The notes: generated by a model not told the origin, from the sequence alone. 64,000 nt of DNA from Henriciella marina (GCF_027213945.1 NZ_JAPWGW010000004.1:186001-250000), one strand, 5' to 3'; numbered from the stretch's first letter, positions 37,733 to 46,822 are shown. Numbers and translations: made by a program.

Positions 37733-38293
37733 TCAGGCGTTGCCGCCAGCGCTGTGCAGCCGAGCCGCATCGATGCCGATGAGCTTTAGCGCCGTTGTCC
37801 ACTTTGAATCGTGCCCCGGGCCAAAAACGAGATCCGGAATCGGTTCGCTGACGATCCATGCGTTGTCTGCGATTTCGTTCTCAAGCTGGCCTGCGCCCCA
37901 GCCGGAATAACCGAGCGCCATGACGGATTCCCGCGGTGCCTCATCCGACGCGATTGCCACCAGTGCATCTCGCGTCGCGGTCAAGCAGAAATCATGATTG
38001 ATAGCGAGCGTTGCACCCTCACAGTGGAAGTCATCTGTGTGTACGACAAAACCACGATCAGTGCCGACGGGGCCACCATTCAGGACCGCGCTGTCAGGGA
38101 TCTTGATATCTTGCTCAATGCCTAGCTGCGATAGCAGCTGGGGCAAGGTTAGGTCACCAATTGGCTTGTTGAGGACGATGCCCATCGCATATTCAGGTTC
38201 GTGCGCGCAGACGAGCACCACTGACCGTGAAAATCGCGCGTCGCCAATAGAGGGCATGGCAATAAGTAGCTTGCCAGTCAGATCGCTCATCAT
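37733..38293 (-). CDS. YqgE/AlgH family protein
   Basis: A 186-residue protein of the AlgH/YqgE family, small cytoplasmic alpha/beta proteins of unclear function, some linked to alginate regulation or thiol redox. It begins LTGKLLIAMPSIGDARFSRSVVLVCAHE and includes GIVLNKPIGDLTLPQL, VLNGGPVGTDRGFV and LGYSGWGAGQLENEI, all diagnostic. The start at 38293 has AGGTGA upstream, and a second ATG follows directly. It is divergent from the peroxiredoxin gene. Confidence 0.92.
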   Translation of the reverse strand: MMSDLTGKLLIAMPSIGDARFSRSVVLVCAHEPEYAMGIVLNKPIGDLTLPQLLSQLGIEQDIKIPDSAVLNGGPVGTDRGFVVHTDDFHCEGATLAINHDFCLTATRDALVAIASDEAPRESVMALGYSGWGAGQLENEIADNAWIVSEPIPDLVFGPGHDSKWTTALKLIGIDAARLHSAGGNA

Positions 38294-38363
38294 GAACTGG
38301 TCACCTTTCCTTGAAAGAAAGCTGGCGCAACGCTGCTGATTTATCAAGGCTCGATTGAAAGCT

Positions 38364-38390
38364 TGCCCGCACCTGCGTAAGAAGCGGGCA
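38364..38390 (+). promoter_or_regulatory. Hairpin in the leader of the peroxiredoxin gene
   Basis: TGCCCGC (38364-38370) and GCGGGCA (38384-38390) form a perfect 7-base stem with a 13-base loop, ending 20 bases before the start codon and 8 before the AAGGAG ribosome site. It could protect the mRNA end or be a bound operator. Confidence 0.4.
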
Positions 38391-38410
38391 GTTTCGCAAG
38401 GAGAAATTCA

Positions 38411-38893
38411 ATGACGATCAAACAAGGCGACAAACTTCCGGATGCGGTCCTGATGGAAATGACGGGCAATGGTCCAGAGCCCCGCAAGACTGATGACATC
38501 TTCAAGGGCAAGACCGTCGCGCTCTTCGCAGTGCCGGGCGCTTTCACGCCAACCTGCTCAGCCAAACATCTGCCGGGCTTTGTTGAAAAGTCCGAAGAAC
38601 TTCACGGTAAGGGCGTCGACGACATTGTCTGCACGTCAGTCAACGACGTCTTCGTGATGAATGCCTGGGGCGACTCGGCGAAAACGGGCGGTAAAGTCCG
38701 CATGCTGGCCGACGGCAATGGTGCCTTCGCGAAAGCCATGGGCCTCGAGATGGACGCCAGCGGCTTCGGCATGGGTGAGCGGTCCAAGCGCTATTCCATG
38801 TTGGTCAAGGACGGTGTCGTTGAGCAGCTTAACGTCGAAGATGGCGGCGAGTTCAAGGTATCGTCGGCCGACTACCTTCTCGGCCAGCTCTAG
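38411..38893 (+). CDS. Peroxiredoxin (Prx5-type, glutathione/glutaredoxin-linked)
   Basis: A 160-residue thiol peroxidase that reduces hydrogen peroxide and alkyl hydroperoxides. The peroxidatic Cys49 is in VPGAFTPTCSAKHLP. A second Cys in DIVCTSVND (about residue 75) is conserved in several Prx5 enzymes. Length and sequence fit the one-domain glutaredoxin-dependent group; no fused glutaredoxin domain is present. AAGGAG lies 8 bases before the ATG. A strong terminator follows, so it is monocistronic. Confidence 0.94.
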   Translation: MTIKQGDKLPDAVLMEMTGNGPEPRKTDDIFKGKTVALFAVPGAFTPTCSAKHLPGFVEKSEELHGKGVDDIVCTSVNDVFVMNAWGDSAKTGGKVRMLADGNGAFAKAMGLEMDASGFGMGERSKRYSMLVKDGVVEQLNVEDGGEFKVSSADYLLGQL

Positions 38894-38932
38894 GCAGACT
38901 TTTCGGTCAACAAGTTCGCTGACTCGGCCTAT

Positions 38933-38967
38933 AAACGGCGCATGCCCGGTCGGTATGCGCCGTTTTT
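38933..38967 (+). terminator. Rho-independent terminator after the peroxiredoxin gene
   Basis: AAACGGCGCAT (38933-38943) pairs perfectly with ATGCGCCGTTT (38955-38965), an 11-base stem and 11-base loop, followed by TT. Confidence 0.9.
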
Positions 38968-39036
38968 CAATGAAGCATTATTGAAAAACGATGAATTTCT
39001 TCCGATATCAGTCCTAGGTCAAGGAGGAAGGTCTGG

Positions 39037-40002
39037 ATGGAACCATCTGTCATCGTTGTCATCGTTATTGCCGCTGTTGCACTCATCGTGTTGGTGTCGG
39101 CCATCAAGGTTGTGCCGCAGGGCTACAATTATACGGTTGAGAATTTCGGTCGGTACACGACCACGCTGTCACCGGGACTTCACTTCATCGTGCCATTCTA
39201 TCAGCGCGTTGGCCGCAAGATGAACATGATGGAGAGCGTGCTCGACATTCCAACGCAGGAAGTGATCACCAAGGACAATGCGATGGTGTCCTGCGACGCG
39301 GTCGTATTCATCCAGGTGATCAACCCGGTGTCTGCGGCTTATGAGGTGAACAACCTGCAGAACGCCATTCAGAATCTGTCACTGACGAACATCCGCACCG
39401 TGGTTGGCTCAATGGATCTCGACCAGGTCCTGTCGAACCGCGACGAGATCAATGCGCGCCTTCTTTCCGTCGTCGATGCCGCGACCAACCCCTGGGGGGT
39501 CAAGGTGACACGGATCGAGATCGCGGACCTGACGCCGCCGGCCGATATTACAGAGGCCATGGCCCGTCAGATGAAGGCTGAGCGCCTGAAACGCGCCGAG
39601 ATCCTCACCGCAGAAGGTGACAAGCAGTCGGCTATCCTTAAAGCGGAAGGTGCGAAACAGTCCCAAATCCTGGAAGCTGAGGGCCGCCGCGAGGCTGCGT
39701 TCCGCGATGCTGAGGCGCGCGAACGTGAAGCTGAAGCCGAGGCGAAAGCAACTGCCATGGTATCGGAAGCGATTGCCAAGGGCGACGTGAACGCGATCAA
39801 CTACTTCCTTGGCCAGCAATACGTCATGGCGTTTGAGAAACTTGCCACGTCGCAGAGCAATAAAACCGTCATCATCCCCGCCGAGTTCAGCTCCATCCTC
39901 GGTACGATTGAAGGCATCCGCGGCCTCACCGAAAGTGCAGGAAAGTCGATCGCCGCGAATACAGGCGGTGCCGTGCCCACCACGCGCCAGCGGGAGGAGT
40001 AA
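39037..40002 (+). CDS. SPFH/stomatin-like membrane protein (QmcA type)
   Basis: A 321-residue protein with one N-terminal membrane helix (residues 3-24), a Band-7/SPFH domain (VPQGYNYTVENFGRYTTTLSPGLHF) and a long Ala/Glu-rich coiled coil (~170-240, with repeats such as AEGDKQSAILKAEGAKQSQILEAEG). Such proteins oligomerise into large membrane cages and organise lipid domains or regulate proteases such as FtsH. GGAGGAAGG precedes the start. The paired NfeD gene lies 2 bases downstream, the classic stomatin-NfeD operon. Confidence 0.94.
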   Translation: MEPSVIVVIVIAAVALIVLVSAIKVVPQGYNYTVENFGRYTTTLSPGLHFIVPFYQRVGRKMNMMESVLDIPTQEVITKDNAMVSCDAVVFIQVINPVSAAYEVNNLQNAIQNLSLTNIRTVVGSMDLDQVLSNRDEINARLLSVVDAATNPWGVKVTRIEIADLTPPADITEAMARQMKAERLKRAEILTAEGDKQSAILKAEGAKQSQILEAEGRREAAFRDAEAREREAEAEAKATAMVSEAIAKGDVNAINYFLGQQYVMAFEKLATSQSNKTVIIPAEFSSILGTIEGIRGLTESAGKSIAANTGGAVPTTRQREE

Positions 40003-40004
40003 TC

Positions 40005-40484
40005 GTGGACGCTCTCATCGACCTGGTCTGGCCACCGACAGCCTGGCACTGGCTAACGCTGGCGCTTGTTCTGCTCGCTATCGAAACGATGCTTGGTACT
40101 TTTGACCTGCTTTGGGTGTCCATCGCTGCAGGGGCAACGGCTCTATTTTCCGCTTTCGCGATTATTGGCAGCAATAGTTGGCAAGGGCAGTTCCTTTTCT
40201 TTGCCGCCGCCGCTGTCGGACTGGTTGTGCTTGGCCGGACCGTTTTCGCCGACATGCGCAAAAAGGATGCGGAGCATCCAACGTTGAACAGGCTTATGAG
40301 CCGCACGATTGGCCAGCGGGCCACGGTCATCGCGGCTTTCGCAAATGGGCAGGGCAGGGTGCGGCTAGGCGACACCGAATGGCCTGCGGAAACGACTGAT
40401 GGCAGCAATCCGGGGGAGGGGGCTTCTGTCCTTGTGGACGGCACCGAAGGCAATGGCCTGAAAGTGACGCGCGCAGGCACCTAA
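40005..40484 (+). CDS. NfeD-family membrane protein
   Basis: The short NfeD form (159 residues) without the ClpP-like protease domain. Three hydrophobic segments (residues 13-33, 36-56 and 63-82) lead into a C-terminal OB-fold (MSRTIGQRATVIAAFANGQGRVRLGDTEWPAE), typical of NfeD. It should bind the adjacent SPFH protein in the membrane. The start is GTG 40005 behind GGGAGGAG, right after the SPFH stop. It is convergent with xseA, 2 bases apart. Confidence 0.92.
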   Translation: MDALIDLVWPPTAWHWLTLALVLLAIETMLGTFDLLWVSIAAGATALFSAFAIIGSNSWQGQFLFFAAAAVGLVVLGRTVFADMRKKDAEHPTLNRLMSRTIGQRATVIAAFANGQGRVRLGDTEWPAETTDGSNPGEGASVLVDGTEGNGLKVTRAGT

Positions 40485-40486
40485 TC

Positions 40487-41926
40487 TTAGAAAAGATTGC
40501 CTTGCGGCGGTTCCTTCGCCGGCTTCGAAGCCGCCGGTGAAGCTTTTGGCTTTTGAGAGGCTGACCCAGTTGATCTGACAAGCTTGCCTTCGCCTGCGGT
40601 AACCGCGGCGTCGACCGTCCCGTCGCTCAGCGTGATGCTGAGATGCTCGCCGACCGATACAGTTTTCGATGACCGAAGTATCGCGCCCTCTTCGTTTCGG
40701 ACGACCGCAAACCCTCGTGCCAGCGTCGCCTGATACGAGAGCGCCTCGAGCATATTTGCTGCGGCGGAGAGTCTTTGTTTGCGCGTGTCGATCAGGCGTT
40801 CGAGTGCTGGCCGCGCCCTTTTGGCTGTGTCCAGGAGACGACGACGCGCATCACGCGCATCCTTGTTTAGTGGGTCGGTGCGAAGACGGCTTCCCGTTCG
40901 GGCGAGTTCGATATGTTTCGATTTGATCGCACTAGAGAGGCCACCGCGAAGTCCAGCGTCGAGGTAATCCAGGCTCTGGCGTTTTTGTGCAATGAGGGTT
41001 TCAAGTCTCGGCAGCCTTGATGCGCGCAACCGGTCAGCATCATGGCGTACCCGCCGCGACAGAGCGCGTGTCAGGCTTTGCGCTCTCTCATCGATAGCCA
41101 TCATCAGATCGGAGCGAACAGGCACGGCAATCTCGGCTGCGCCTGTCGGGGTTGGCGCGCGCGCGTCTGAAACAAAATTGATGAGTGTCGTGTCAGTCTC
41201 GTGGCCAACAGCTGAGATCAGTGGGATCTCGCTCTCGAAAGCAGCGCGGACGACATTCTCTTCGTTAAAGGGCCAGAGGTCTTCGATTGAGCCGCCCCCG
41301 CGCCCAACGATCAATACATCCGGACGATCGTCATCTTCCATCCCATTAAAGCCGCGTATGCCTGCTTCAATCTGCGCAGCAGCACGGTCCCCCTGCACCA
41401 GGGCTGGCCAGAGAATGACCCGCACCGGAAAGCGTTCGCGAATGCGGTGAAGAATGTCGCGAATGACGGCGCCCGTCGGGCTGGTGACCACACCAACCGT
41501 TCTTGGCAGGAAGGGCAGCGGTTTCTTATGCCGGTCGTCGAACAGGCCTTCTGCCGCGAGCTTCTTTTTACGCTCCTCCAGCAATGCCATGAGCGCCCCA
41601 GCACCTGCTGGTCGCATGAAATCGGCTATGAGCTGGTAGTTGGACCGGCCCGCATAGATCGACAGGCGCCCCTCAGCGACGACTTCAAGGCCTTCTTCCG
41701 GTTTGAAGGGAAGGCGCTGGACAGAACCTTTCCACATCACCGAATTGAGGACGGCTTTGTCATCCTTGATATCGGCGTACATGTGGCCGGACCGGGCAAT
41801 CGTGACGCGCCCGAGTTCGCCTCTCACGCGAACATGGTCGTAGGTCGTCTCAATTGTGCGTTTGAGCGCTCCGGCGAGTTCGGAGACAGATAGCTCGACG
41901 ACATTTGATGGGGGTGGTTCGCTCAC
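40487..41926 (-). CDS. xseA: Exodeoxyribonuclease VII large subunit
   Basis: Catalytic subunit of the single-strand DNA exonuclease ExoVII. The N-terminal OB-fold has VRVRGELGRVTIARSGHMYADIKDD, and the catalytic domain has GVVTSPTGAVIRDILHRI and RGGGSIEDLWPFNEE, followed by IPLISAVGHETDTTLINFVSD. A long helical region (about residues 270-400) and a Ser/Lys/Pro tail end the protein, which has 479 residues. The small subunit xseB is not in the window. The convergent NfeD gene ends 2 bases away. Confidence 0.96.
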   Translation of the reverse strand: MSEPPPSNVVELSVSELAGALKRTIETTYDHVRVRGELGRVTIARSGHMYADIKDDKAVLNSVMWKGSVQRLPFKPEEGLEVVAEGRLSIYAGRSNYQLIADFMRPAGAGALMALLEERKKKLAAEGLFDDRHKKPLPFLPRTVGVVTSPTGAVIRDILHRIRERFPVRVILWPALVQGDRAAAQIEAGIRGFNGMEDDDRPDVLIVGRGGGSIEDLWPFNEENVVRAAFESEIPLISAVGHETDTTLINFVSDARAPTPTGAAEIAVPVRSDLMMAIDERAQSLTRALSRRVRHDADRLRASRLPRLETLIAQKRQSLDYLDAGLRGGLSSAIKSKHIELARTGSRLRTDPLNKDARDARRRLLDTAKRARPALERLIDTRKQRLSAAANMLEALSYQATLARGFAVVRNEEGAILRSSKTVSVGEHLSITLSDGTVDAAVTAGEGKLVRSTGSASQKPKASPAASKPAKEPPQGNLF

Positions 41927-41932
41927 GCGGGT

Positions 41933-42385
41933 TCAGTCCTCGGTATTTCGGCCGAACTGGCTTTCGCTTGCCGCGGCTGGCTGGATCGCAGCTTTCAACG
42001 CGCCCGAAATGCGGGTCATCATGAATGTGCCAGAGCTTTCTGCCGGATCGTCGAAAAACCACACGCCGCTTATGACGCAGCATTCGGGATCGGTATCCCC
42101 CTGATAGCGCAGCAGCTCGAGGCTGCCGTCCGGGCCTGCCGTTTCAATCTTGGTGAAGCGGACATCCAGCCCGCGGCGCTCGCCGATGATTTCCGAGGTG
42201 CATTCTCCATCCGACTCCGGGCTGGTGATGTCATCCTCGAGTACAGAACCGGTGATGGTGCCGTCATCTTCGGAAATCCATGCCGTGAAAGGCACAGCAT
42301 CGTCCGTCAGGTCATAGGCATAGAAGCCTGTCCAGAGGCCACTGAGATCATGGTTGGGTGTGCGGGCAGAATAGGGTTTGGTCAT
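41933..42385 (-). CDS. Lipocalin-like small protein of unknown function
   Basis: From ATG 42385 the product has 150 residues and no signal peptide; the longer frame to 42601 runs into purD's leader and looks unreal. The sequence alternates short strands (LSGLWTGFYAY, FTAWISEDDGTITGSVLED, LDVRFTKIETAG) in a pattern like a small beta-barrel. Three or four Cys occur, including PECCVISG. No family is recognised. It ends 6 bases before xseA on the same strand, so the two are probably cotranscribed. The ribosome site is weak. Confidence 0.6.
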   Translation of the reverse strand: MTKPYSARTPNHDLSGLWTGFYAYDLTDDAVPFTAWISEDDGTITGSVLEDDITSPESDGECTSEIIGERRGLDVRFTKIETAGPDGSLELLRYQGDTDPECCVISGVWFFDDPAESSGTFMMTRISGALKAAIQPAAASESQFGRNTED

Positions 42386-42538
42386 CTGGCTAGAACTTGC
42401 ATTGCGACAGGCGCAGTCATCAAGGGCTGATCTCCAGTGAGCCCACAATAAATTGCCCCAGCAAATGGTTTCGCCATTGCTCAGTGGAGCATGCAAGAAG
42501 CCTTGATCCATCCGAAAATCGCGTTCATCACCCCTTCC

Positions 42539-43828
42539 ATGAAAGTTCTTATTCTTGGTTCTGGCGGACGTGAGCACGCGTTGGCCTGGAAAATCGCGCA
42601 ATCACCGCTGGTGGACGAAGTTTTCTCTGCGCCCGGCAATCCCGGCATGGACAAGATCGGCCCGTGTTTCGATCTCGACCCGACAGATCTGACAGCCGTA
42701 CAGGAACTGGCGCTCCAGATTACGCCTGACCTGATCATTATCGGCCCGGAAGCACCACTCGCGGCAGGGGCCTCTGACGCACTGCGGGCGCGCGGATTTG
42801 ATGTGTTCGGCCCAAGCCAGCAAGCTGCTCAGCTCGAGAGCTCCAAGGGTTTTGCCAAAGACCTTATGAAGAAATACGGCGTGCCAACGGCAGACTATGG
42901 CCGCTTCAGCGACCTGACAGAGGCGCTCGATTATCTTGAAACGATCGATGGTCCGTACGTCATCAAGGCAGATGGTCTGGCGTCCGGCAAAGGGGTCGTC
43001 ATCGTCGAGTCGCAAGAAGATGCGGAGAACACGGTCGAAGAATTCATGACCGGCAAGTTTGGCGATGCCTCCGCCGAGATAGTCATAGAAGAGTTCATGA
43101 CCGGCGAGGAAGCATCCATCTTTGTGATGACCGATGGAGAAGGCGCTATCTATCTGCCTGCGGCGCAGGACCATAAGCGTGTTGGTGATGGCGATGTCGG
43201 CCCGAACACAGGCGGTATGGGCGCGTATGCACCGGCACCTATCGTCGATGCGCGAATGATGGAACTGGTCCAGACGCTGATCGTCGAGCCGATGCTGTCG
43301 GGCATGGCCGAAGATGGCATGCCGTATCAGGGCGTTCTTTACGTCGGCATTATGGCGACCGAGAGTGGCCCGAAAGTCGTCGAGTTCAATGCGCGTTTTG
43401 GCGATCCGGAATGTCAGGCACTCATGGCAGGCCTGCCGGGTGACATTGTGCCTGCACTTCTGGTGTCTTCAACGGGAGGGCTCGTCAGCAGCCACGCTTC
43501 GCTCTGCGACATGATGGGACTGGCCGACTTCAGGCCGAGCGCCACCGTGGTGATGGCGGCTGAAGGATACCCGGACAAGCCTGTCAAAGGCACCATCATT
43601 AATGGGGTCGACGGTGCGGATGAGATTGAAGGCGTGACTGTGTTTCACGCCGGTACCGATATCAATGACAAGAATGAGGTGGTTGCGGCTGGCGGGCGTG
43701 TACTCGGCGTGACGGCAACCGGCGATAGCCTCAAGGTCGCCATCGACAAGGCGTATGAAGGTGTGCGCGCCATTGATTGGCCCGGCGGCTTCTTCCGGAA
43801 TGATATCGGACACCGCGCTTTGAAATAG
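42539..43828 (+). CDS. purD: Phosphoribosylamine-glycine ligase
   Basis: ATP-grasp enzyme, second step of purine synthesis (GAR synthetase). The 429-residue product from ATG 42539 begins MKVLILGSGGREHALAWKI, the family N-terminus, and an earlier ATG at 42491 was rejected. Segments include IIGPEAPLAAGASDALR, KADGLASGKGVVIV (ATP-grasp), GDGDVGPNTGGMGAYAPAP and VEFNARFGDPECQALM, all diagnostic. Its promoter must overlap the divergent lipocalin-like gene's leader. Confidence 0.97.
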   Translation: MKVLILGSGGREHALAWKIAQSPLVDEVFSAPGNPGMDKIGPCFDLDPTDLTAVQELALQITPDLIIIGPEAPLAAGASDALRARGFDVFGPSQQAAQLESSKGFAKDLMKKYGVPTADYGRFSDLTEALDYLETIDGPYVIKADGLASGKGVVIVESQEDAENTVEEFMTGKFGDASAEIVIEEFMTGEEASIFVMTDGEGAIYLPAAQDHKRVGDGDVGPNTGGMGAYAPAPIVDARMMELVQTLIVEPMLSGMAEDGMPYQGVLYVGIMATESGPKVVEFNARFGDPECQALMAGLPGDIVPALLVSSTGGLVSSHASLCDMMGLADFRPSATVVMAAEGYPDKPVKGTIINGVDGADEIEGVTVFHAGTDINDKNEVVAAGGRVLGVTATGDSLKVAIDKAYEGVRAIDWPGGFFRNDIGHRALK

Positions 43829-43906
43829 CGGATTTTCTGCAAGCACTCAGCAACCGCATGTTGGTGTTGGTCGTTATCTTCATGTTCGCAACAAGGAGAT
43901 GACAGA

Positions 43907-44338
43907 ATGTCGAACCCGAATATCGAAGTGTTGAATGAAGTCACCAAGACCCTGATCGATAGCCAGAAGGGCTATGAGAAGGTTTGTGAAGTTGCCGATG
44001 AGAATCACGGTCTACGAAACAAGTTCAAGACGCTCGCCTATGAGCGAAGTGAACTTGTTACAGCTTTTCAGGCCCGCGTCCGTGACCTTGGCGGCGAGCC
44101 GGAAACCGACGGCGGTGCGGCTGGTGCCCTGCATCGCAGCTGGGCAGACTTTACGTCGCTCTTCATGAGCGATGAGAAGGCAGCTCTCGAAGCGGTGGAC
44201 GATGGCGAAGACTATCTTGGCGACCGGATTGATTCGAAGCTGGAGAGCTCTGGCCTCGACCCTGAAACCACCGAGCTTTTGAAACGGGCAAAGAACTCTG
44301 CGCGCCAGGGCGAAAAATTCGCTGACGCGCTCACCTGA
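43907..44338 (+). CDS. DUF2383/PA2169-type four-helix-bundle protein
   Basis: A 143-residue ferritin-like four-helix protein of the PA2169/DUF2383 family. It shows TLIDSQKGYEKVCEVADE in helix 1, AYERSELVTAFQARVRDLGGEPET in helix 2 and GGAAGALHRSWADF before helix 3. The function is unknown; relatives appear in stress or biofilm settings and some have metal-ligand residues. No signal peptide. A ribosome site AAGGAG precedes the ATG, and a terminator follows. Confidence 0.85.
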   Translation: MSNPNIEVLNEVTKTLIDSQKGYEKVCEVADENHGLRNKFKTLAYERSELVTAFQARVRDLGGEPETDGGAAGALHRSWADFTSLFMSDEKAALEAVDDGEDYLGDRIDSKLESSGLDPETTELLKRAKNSARQGEKFADALT

Positions 44339-44368
44339 GCCAAGCAGTGATGCGTTATTGAAATATAG

Positions 44369-44396
44369 AGGGGCCGGCCTTGAGCCGGCCTCTTTG
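44369..44396 (+). terminator. Rho-independent terminator after the DUF2383 gene
   Basis: A ten-pair stem (44369-44378 with 44384-44393, one wobble) with a five-base CTTGA loop, followed by TTTG. Confidence 0.85.
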
Positions 44397-44499
44397 CGTT
44401 CAGGGGTGCAACTGTCGTTGAGATTACCTTGCGAGACGCTTGTCCGTCGCCAGCGTTTCGGTAGGTTGCCGCAAGACAAGATGATCAGGGAGCAGAGCC

Positions 44500-45588
44500 A
44501 TGTCAGAAGCCGACAATGCGCAGGAAATGTTCAGCGGCACGAAGGATGTGGCCGAATCTCACAGGTTTAACGAAGCCAACCTCGCAGCCTGGATGGAAGC
44601 GAACGTAGAGGGCTATGAAGGTCCACTGACCGTCAAGCAATTCAAGGGTGGCCAGTCGAACCCGACCTACAAGCTTTTCACGCCGAACAAAGTCTACGTC
44701 ATGCGCCGTAAACCACCGGGCAAGCTGCTGCCATCAGCGCACGCAGTGGACCGTGAATTCAAGGTCATCAATGCGCTTTATCCAACCGGCTTCCCGGTCG
44801 CGCGTCCCTATGGCCTCTGCATGGATGAAGACGTCATCGGCACGATCTTCTACGTCATGGACAATGTAGATGGCCGCATCCTGTGGGATCAGACGCTGCC
44901 AGACTATGAGCCGGCCCAGCGCCGCGCGATCTACGAGGCGAAGGTGAAGACCTTCGCTGACCTGCACAACACCGATTACAAGAAAGTCGGCTTGCAGGAT
45001 TTCGGCAAGGAAGGCGACTATTGCGCCCGCCAGATCCATCGCTGGACCAAGCAGTACAAGGCATCCGAGACGATGCATATTCCGGAAATGGAGCAACTGA
45101 TCGACTGGTTGCCGAAAAACCTTCCGAAGAACGAAGACGTCACCATCGTCCATGGCGACTATCGTCTGGATAATATGGTCCTGCATCCAACGGACCCAAA
45201 GGTGACTGCCGTTCTGGACTGGGAGCTCTCGACGCTTGGCGACCCGCTGGCTGATTTCTCCTACCACCTCATGAACTGGGTAATGCCAGGCAATGACGAA
45301 TCGCGTGGGTCGATCGCCAACATCAAGGACCTGAAGGCCTGGGGCATTCCAACGCTGGAAGAATATGTCGACCTGTATTGCCAGCATACGGGCCGGGACG
45401 GCATGCCGGACCTCAATTACTATTTCTCCTACAATGCTTTCCGTCTTGCTGGCATTCTCCAAGGGATCGTTGGACGCGTGCGCGATGGCACCGCATCGAA
45501 TGCCAATGCTGCAGCCAATGCCGAGCGTGTTGTTCCTCTTGCGAAGTTCGCGGCAGAGCGCGCGCGCATGGCCGGGATGGAGGGCTAG
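44500..45588 (+). CDS. APH-like phosphotransferase family protein (acyl-CoA-linked)
   Basis: A 362-residue member of the aminoglycoside-phosphotransferase/choline-kinase fold, in the subgroup related to the N-terminal domain of ACAD10/ACAD11. VKQFKGGQSNPTYKL is the nucleotide loop, IVHGDYRLDNMVLHP the catalytic Brenner motif and VLDWELSTLGDPLADFSY the metal-binding DW segment. In ACAD11-type systems such kinases phosphorylate 4-hydroxyacyl-CoA; a role in hydroxy-fatty-acid breakdown is inferred. No acyl-CoA dehydrogenase is adjacent. It is paired with the next gene, 6 bases away. Confidence 0.85.
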   Translation: MSEADNAQEMFSGTKDVAESHRFNEANLAAWMEANVEGYEGPLTVKQFKGGQSNPTYKLFTPNKVYVMRRKPPGKLLPSAHAVDREFKVINALYPTGFPVARPYGLCMDEDVIGTIFYVMDNVDGRILWDQTLPDYEPAQRRAIYEAKVKTFADLHNTDYKKVGLQDFGKEGDYCARQIHRWTKQYKASETMHIPEMEQLIDWLPKNLPKNEDVTIVHGDYRLDNMVLHPTDPKVTAVLDWELSTLGDPLADFSYHLMNWVMPGNDESRGSIANIKDLKAWGIPTLEEYVDLYCQHTGRDGMPDLNYYFSYNAFRLAGILQGIVGRVRDGTASNANAAANAERVVPLAKFAAERARMAGMEG

Positions 45589-45594
45589 TCTCTT

Positions 45595-46497
45595 ATGTCG
45601 AAGGTGATCGAAGGGCCGCTTCGCAAACCTGCCCAGATGCTGGCAGAGCAGTCCTATGACGGGCACAGCTCCATCCACGACGATGCTGAAGCCGAGAAAC
45701 TTGGCATCAGGGCCGGCCCAATCGAGGGACCGACGCATTTCAGCCAGTTCTCGCCATTTCTGGTCGACCTGTTCGGCAAAGCCTGGTTTGAACGCGGCTG
45801 CTTCTCGACCCACTTCCAGAACATGGTGGTAGAGGGAGAAGAGGTTCGCGTCTTTATCGAACCCAAGACTGACACCTTTGCCTATTGCCGCGCTGAGAAG
45901 GCTGACGGCACGCCGGTGCTTGAAGCAAGCGCGACGCTTGGCCCAGACCACGGCGAAACACTGCTGGCTGCACGGATGGCGAAGCTACGCCCGGCGGGCG
46001 ACCTTGTTATTCTGTCAGACATGAAAACGGGTATGACAGGCCCGGACGACGAACTGGTGCGAATGGATCCAGACCAGCATATGGGCGATCTCTATCCATT
46101 TTCGCTGAATGACAAGCTGCAGAAGATCACAGAGCCTCTGGACTGGTATCATGATGCGTCTGCTTCGCCCTGGGGCAGGGCAATTGTGCCAACCGAGATG
46201 GTGTCTGTTCTGGGCAATTATACGGGCGGAATGGTGAGTTGGCCGGTAAAGCGGCCCTCCATCGGCCTGTTCGCCGACCTTGAAATCAAGATGGTCGATG
46301 GACCGCTCTTTGTCGGCGAAACCTACCGACTCAAGCGCGAAGTGGTAGCCCTTTCGCAAAGCCGACGCGTCGAGAACTATTGGGTGCTGACAAGCTTTTA
46401 CGATGAGGGCGGTTCAGACCTGAAAGCGCAGATGCTGCTCAATCATGGTGTCATGAAAGCAAGCTATCCTGATTACCCGAAGGACCTGCTGGCCTGA
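45595..46497 (+). CDS. Hotdog/MaoC-like protein of unknown function
   Basis: A 300-residue protein without signal peptide or membrane helix. GIRAGPIEGPTHFSQFSPFL followed by a hydrophobic helix and NMVVEGEEVRVFIEP resembles one hotdog unit of MaoC-type hydratases, and a second half with YRLKREVVALSQSRRVENYWV looks like another. The His in PTHF could be an active-site residue. It may be a double-hotdog hydratase or thioesterase acting on acyl-CoA, together with the kinase-like neighbour. It is assigned by eye only. Confidence 0.55.
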   Translation: MSKVIEGPLRKPAQMLAEQSYDGHSSIHDDAEAEKLGIRAGPIEGPTHFSQFSPFLVDLFGKAWFERGCFSTHFQNMVVEGEEVRVFIEPKTDTFAYCRAEKADGTPVLEASATLGPDHGETLLAARMAKLRPAGDLVILSDMKTGMTGPDDELVRMDPDQHMGDLYPFSLNDKLQKITEPLDWYHDASASPWGRAIVPTEMVSVLGNYTGGMVSWPVKRPSIGLFADLEIKMVDGPLFVGETYRLKREVVALSQSRRVENYWVLTSFYDEGGSDLKAQMLLNHGVMKASYPDYPKDLLA

Positions 46498-46510
46498 ACA
46501 GAACCTGCTC

Positions 46511-46822
46511 TCAGGACATATAGTTTGAAACGAATAAGTCGGTCTGTGCGGCGGTCTGTGTCGTGCTGTGGTTGTAGATATTGTTCGCCGGTTCAGCCCA
46601 GGATCTGATGAACCGCCTCATGTGCGGGTAGCAGATTGTTTCGATTCCCTGGACAAGGGTCACCCCCCCCTCCATCTCGAAGCAAGCTTCGACCAGCTTG
46701 TCGAGCGCCGCATCGTTTTTATCAAATGTTGGAGCTCCGGCTCCACTTTGTGCGTTGGCAATCAAACTCATAGACACTGCACCGCCGGAAACGGCGAGAT
46801 TGCGTAAATTGAAAATTGCCAT
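46511..46822 (-). CDS. Small exported protein of unknown function
   Basis: 103 residues from ATG 46822 with a signal-like N-terminus (FNLRNLAVSGGAVSMSLIANA-Q). The mature part is acidic and Gln/Thr-rich, with two Cys at about residues 47 and 64. The coding strand has a run of eight G (46663-46670 on the plus strand as C), which encodes EGGV. No family is recognised. It is divergent from the OmpA-type lipoprotein by 54 bases. Confidence 0.5.
   Translation of the reverse strand: MAIFNLRNLAVSGGAVSMSLIANAQSGAGAPTFDKNDAALDKLVEACFEMEGGVTLVQGIETICYPHMRRFIRSWAEPANNIYNHSTTQTAAQTDLFVSNYMS

Noticed and set aside
42491-42538. Longer purD start at ATG 42491
   Set aside because: The extra 16 residues are not family-like, whereas ATG 42539 opens directly into the conserved N-terminus.
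44734-45951. 405-codon minus-strand frame across the APH-like and hotdog genes
   Set aside because: It spans two well-supported plus-strand genes and has no recognisable motifs.
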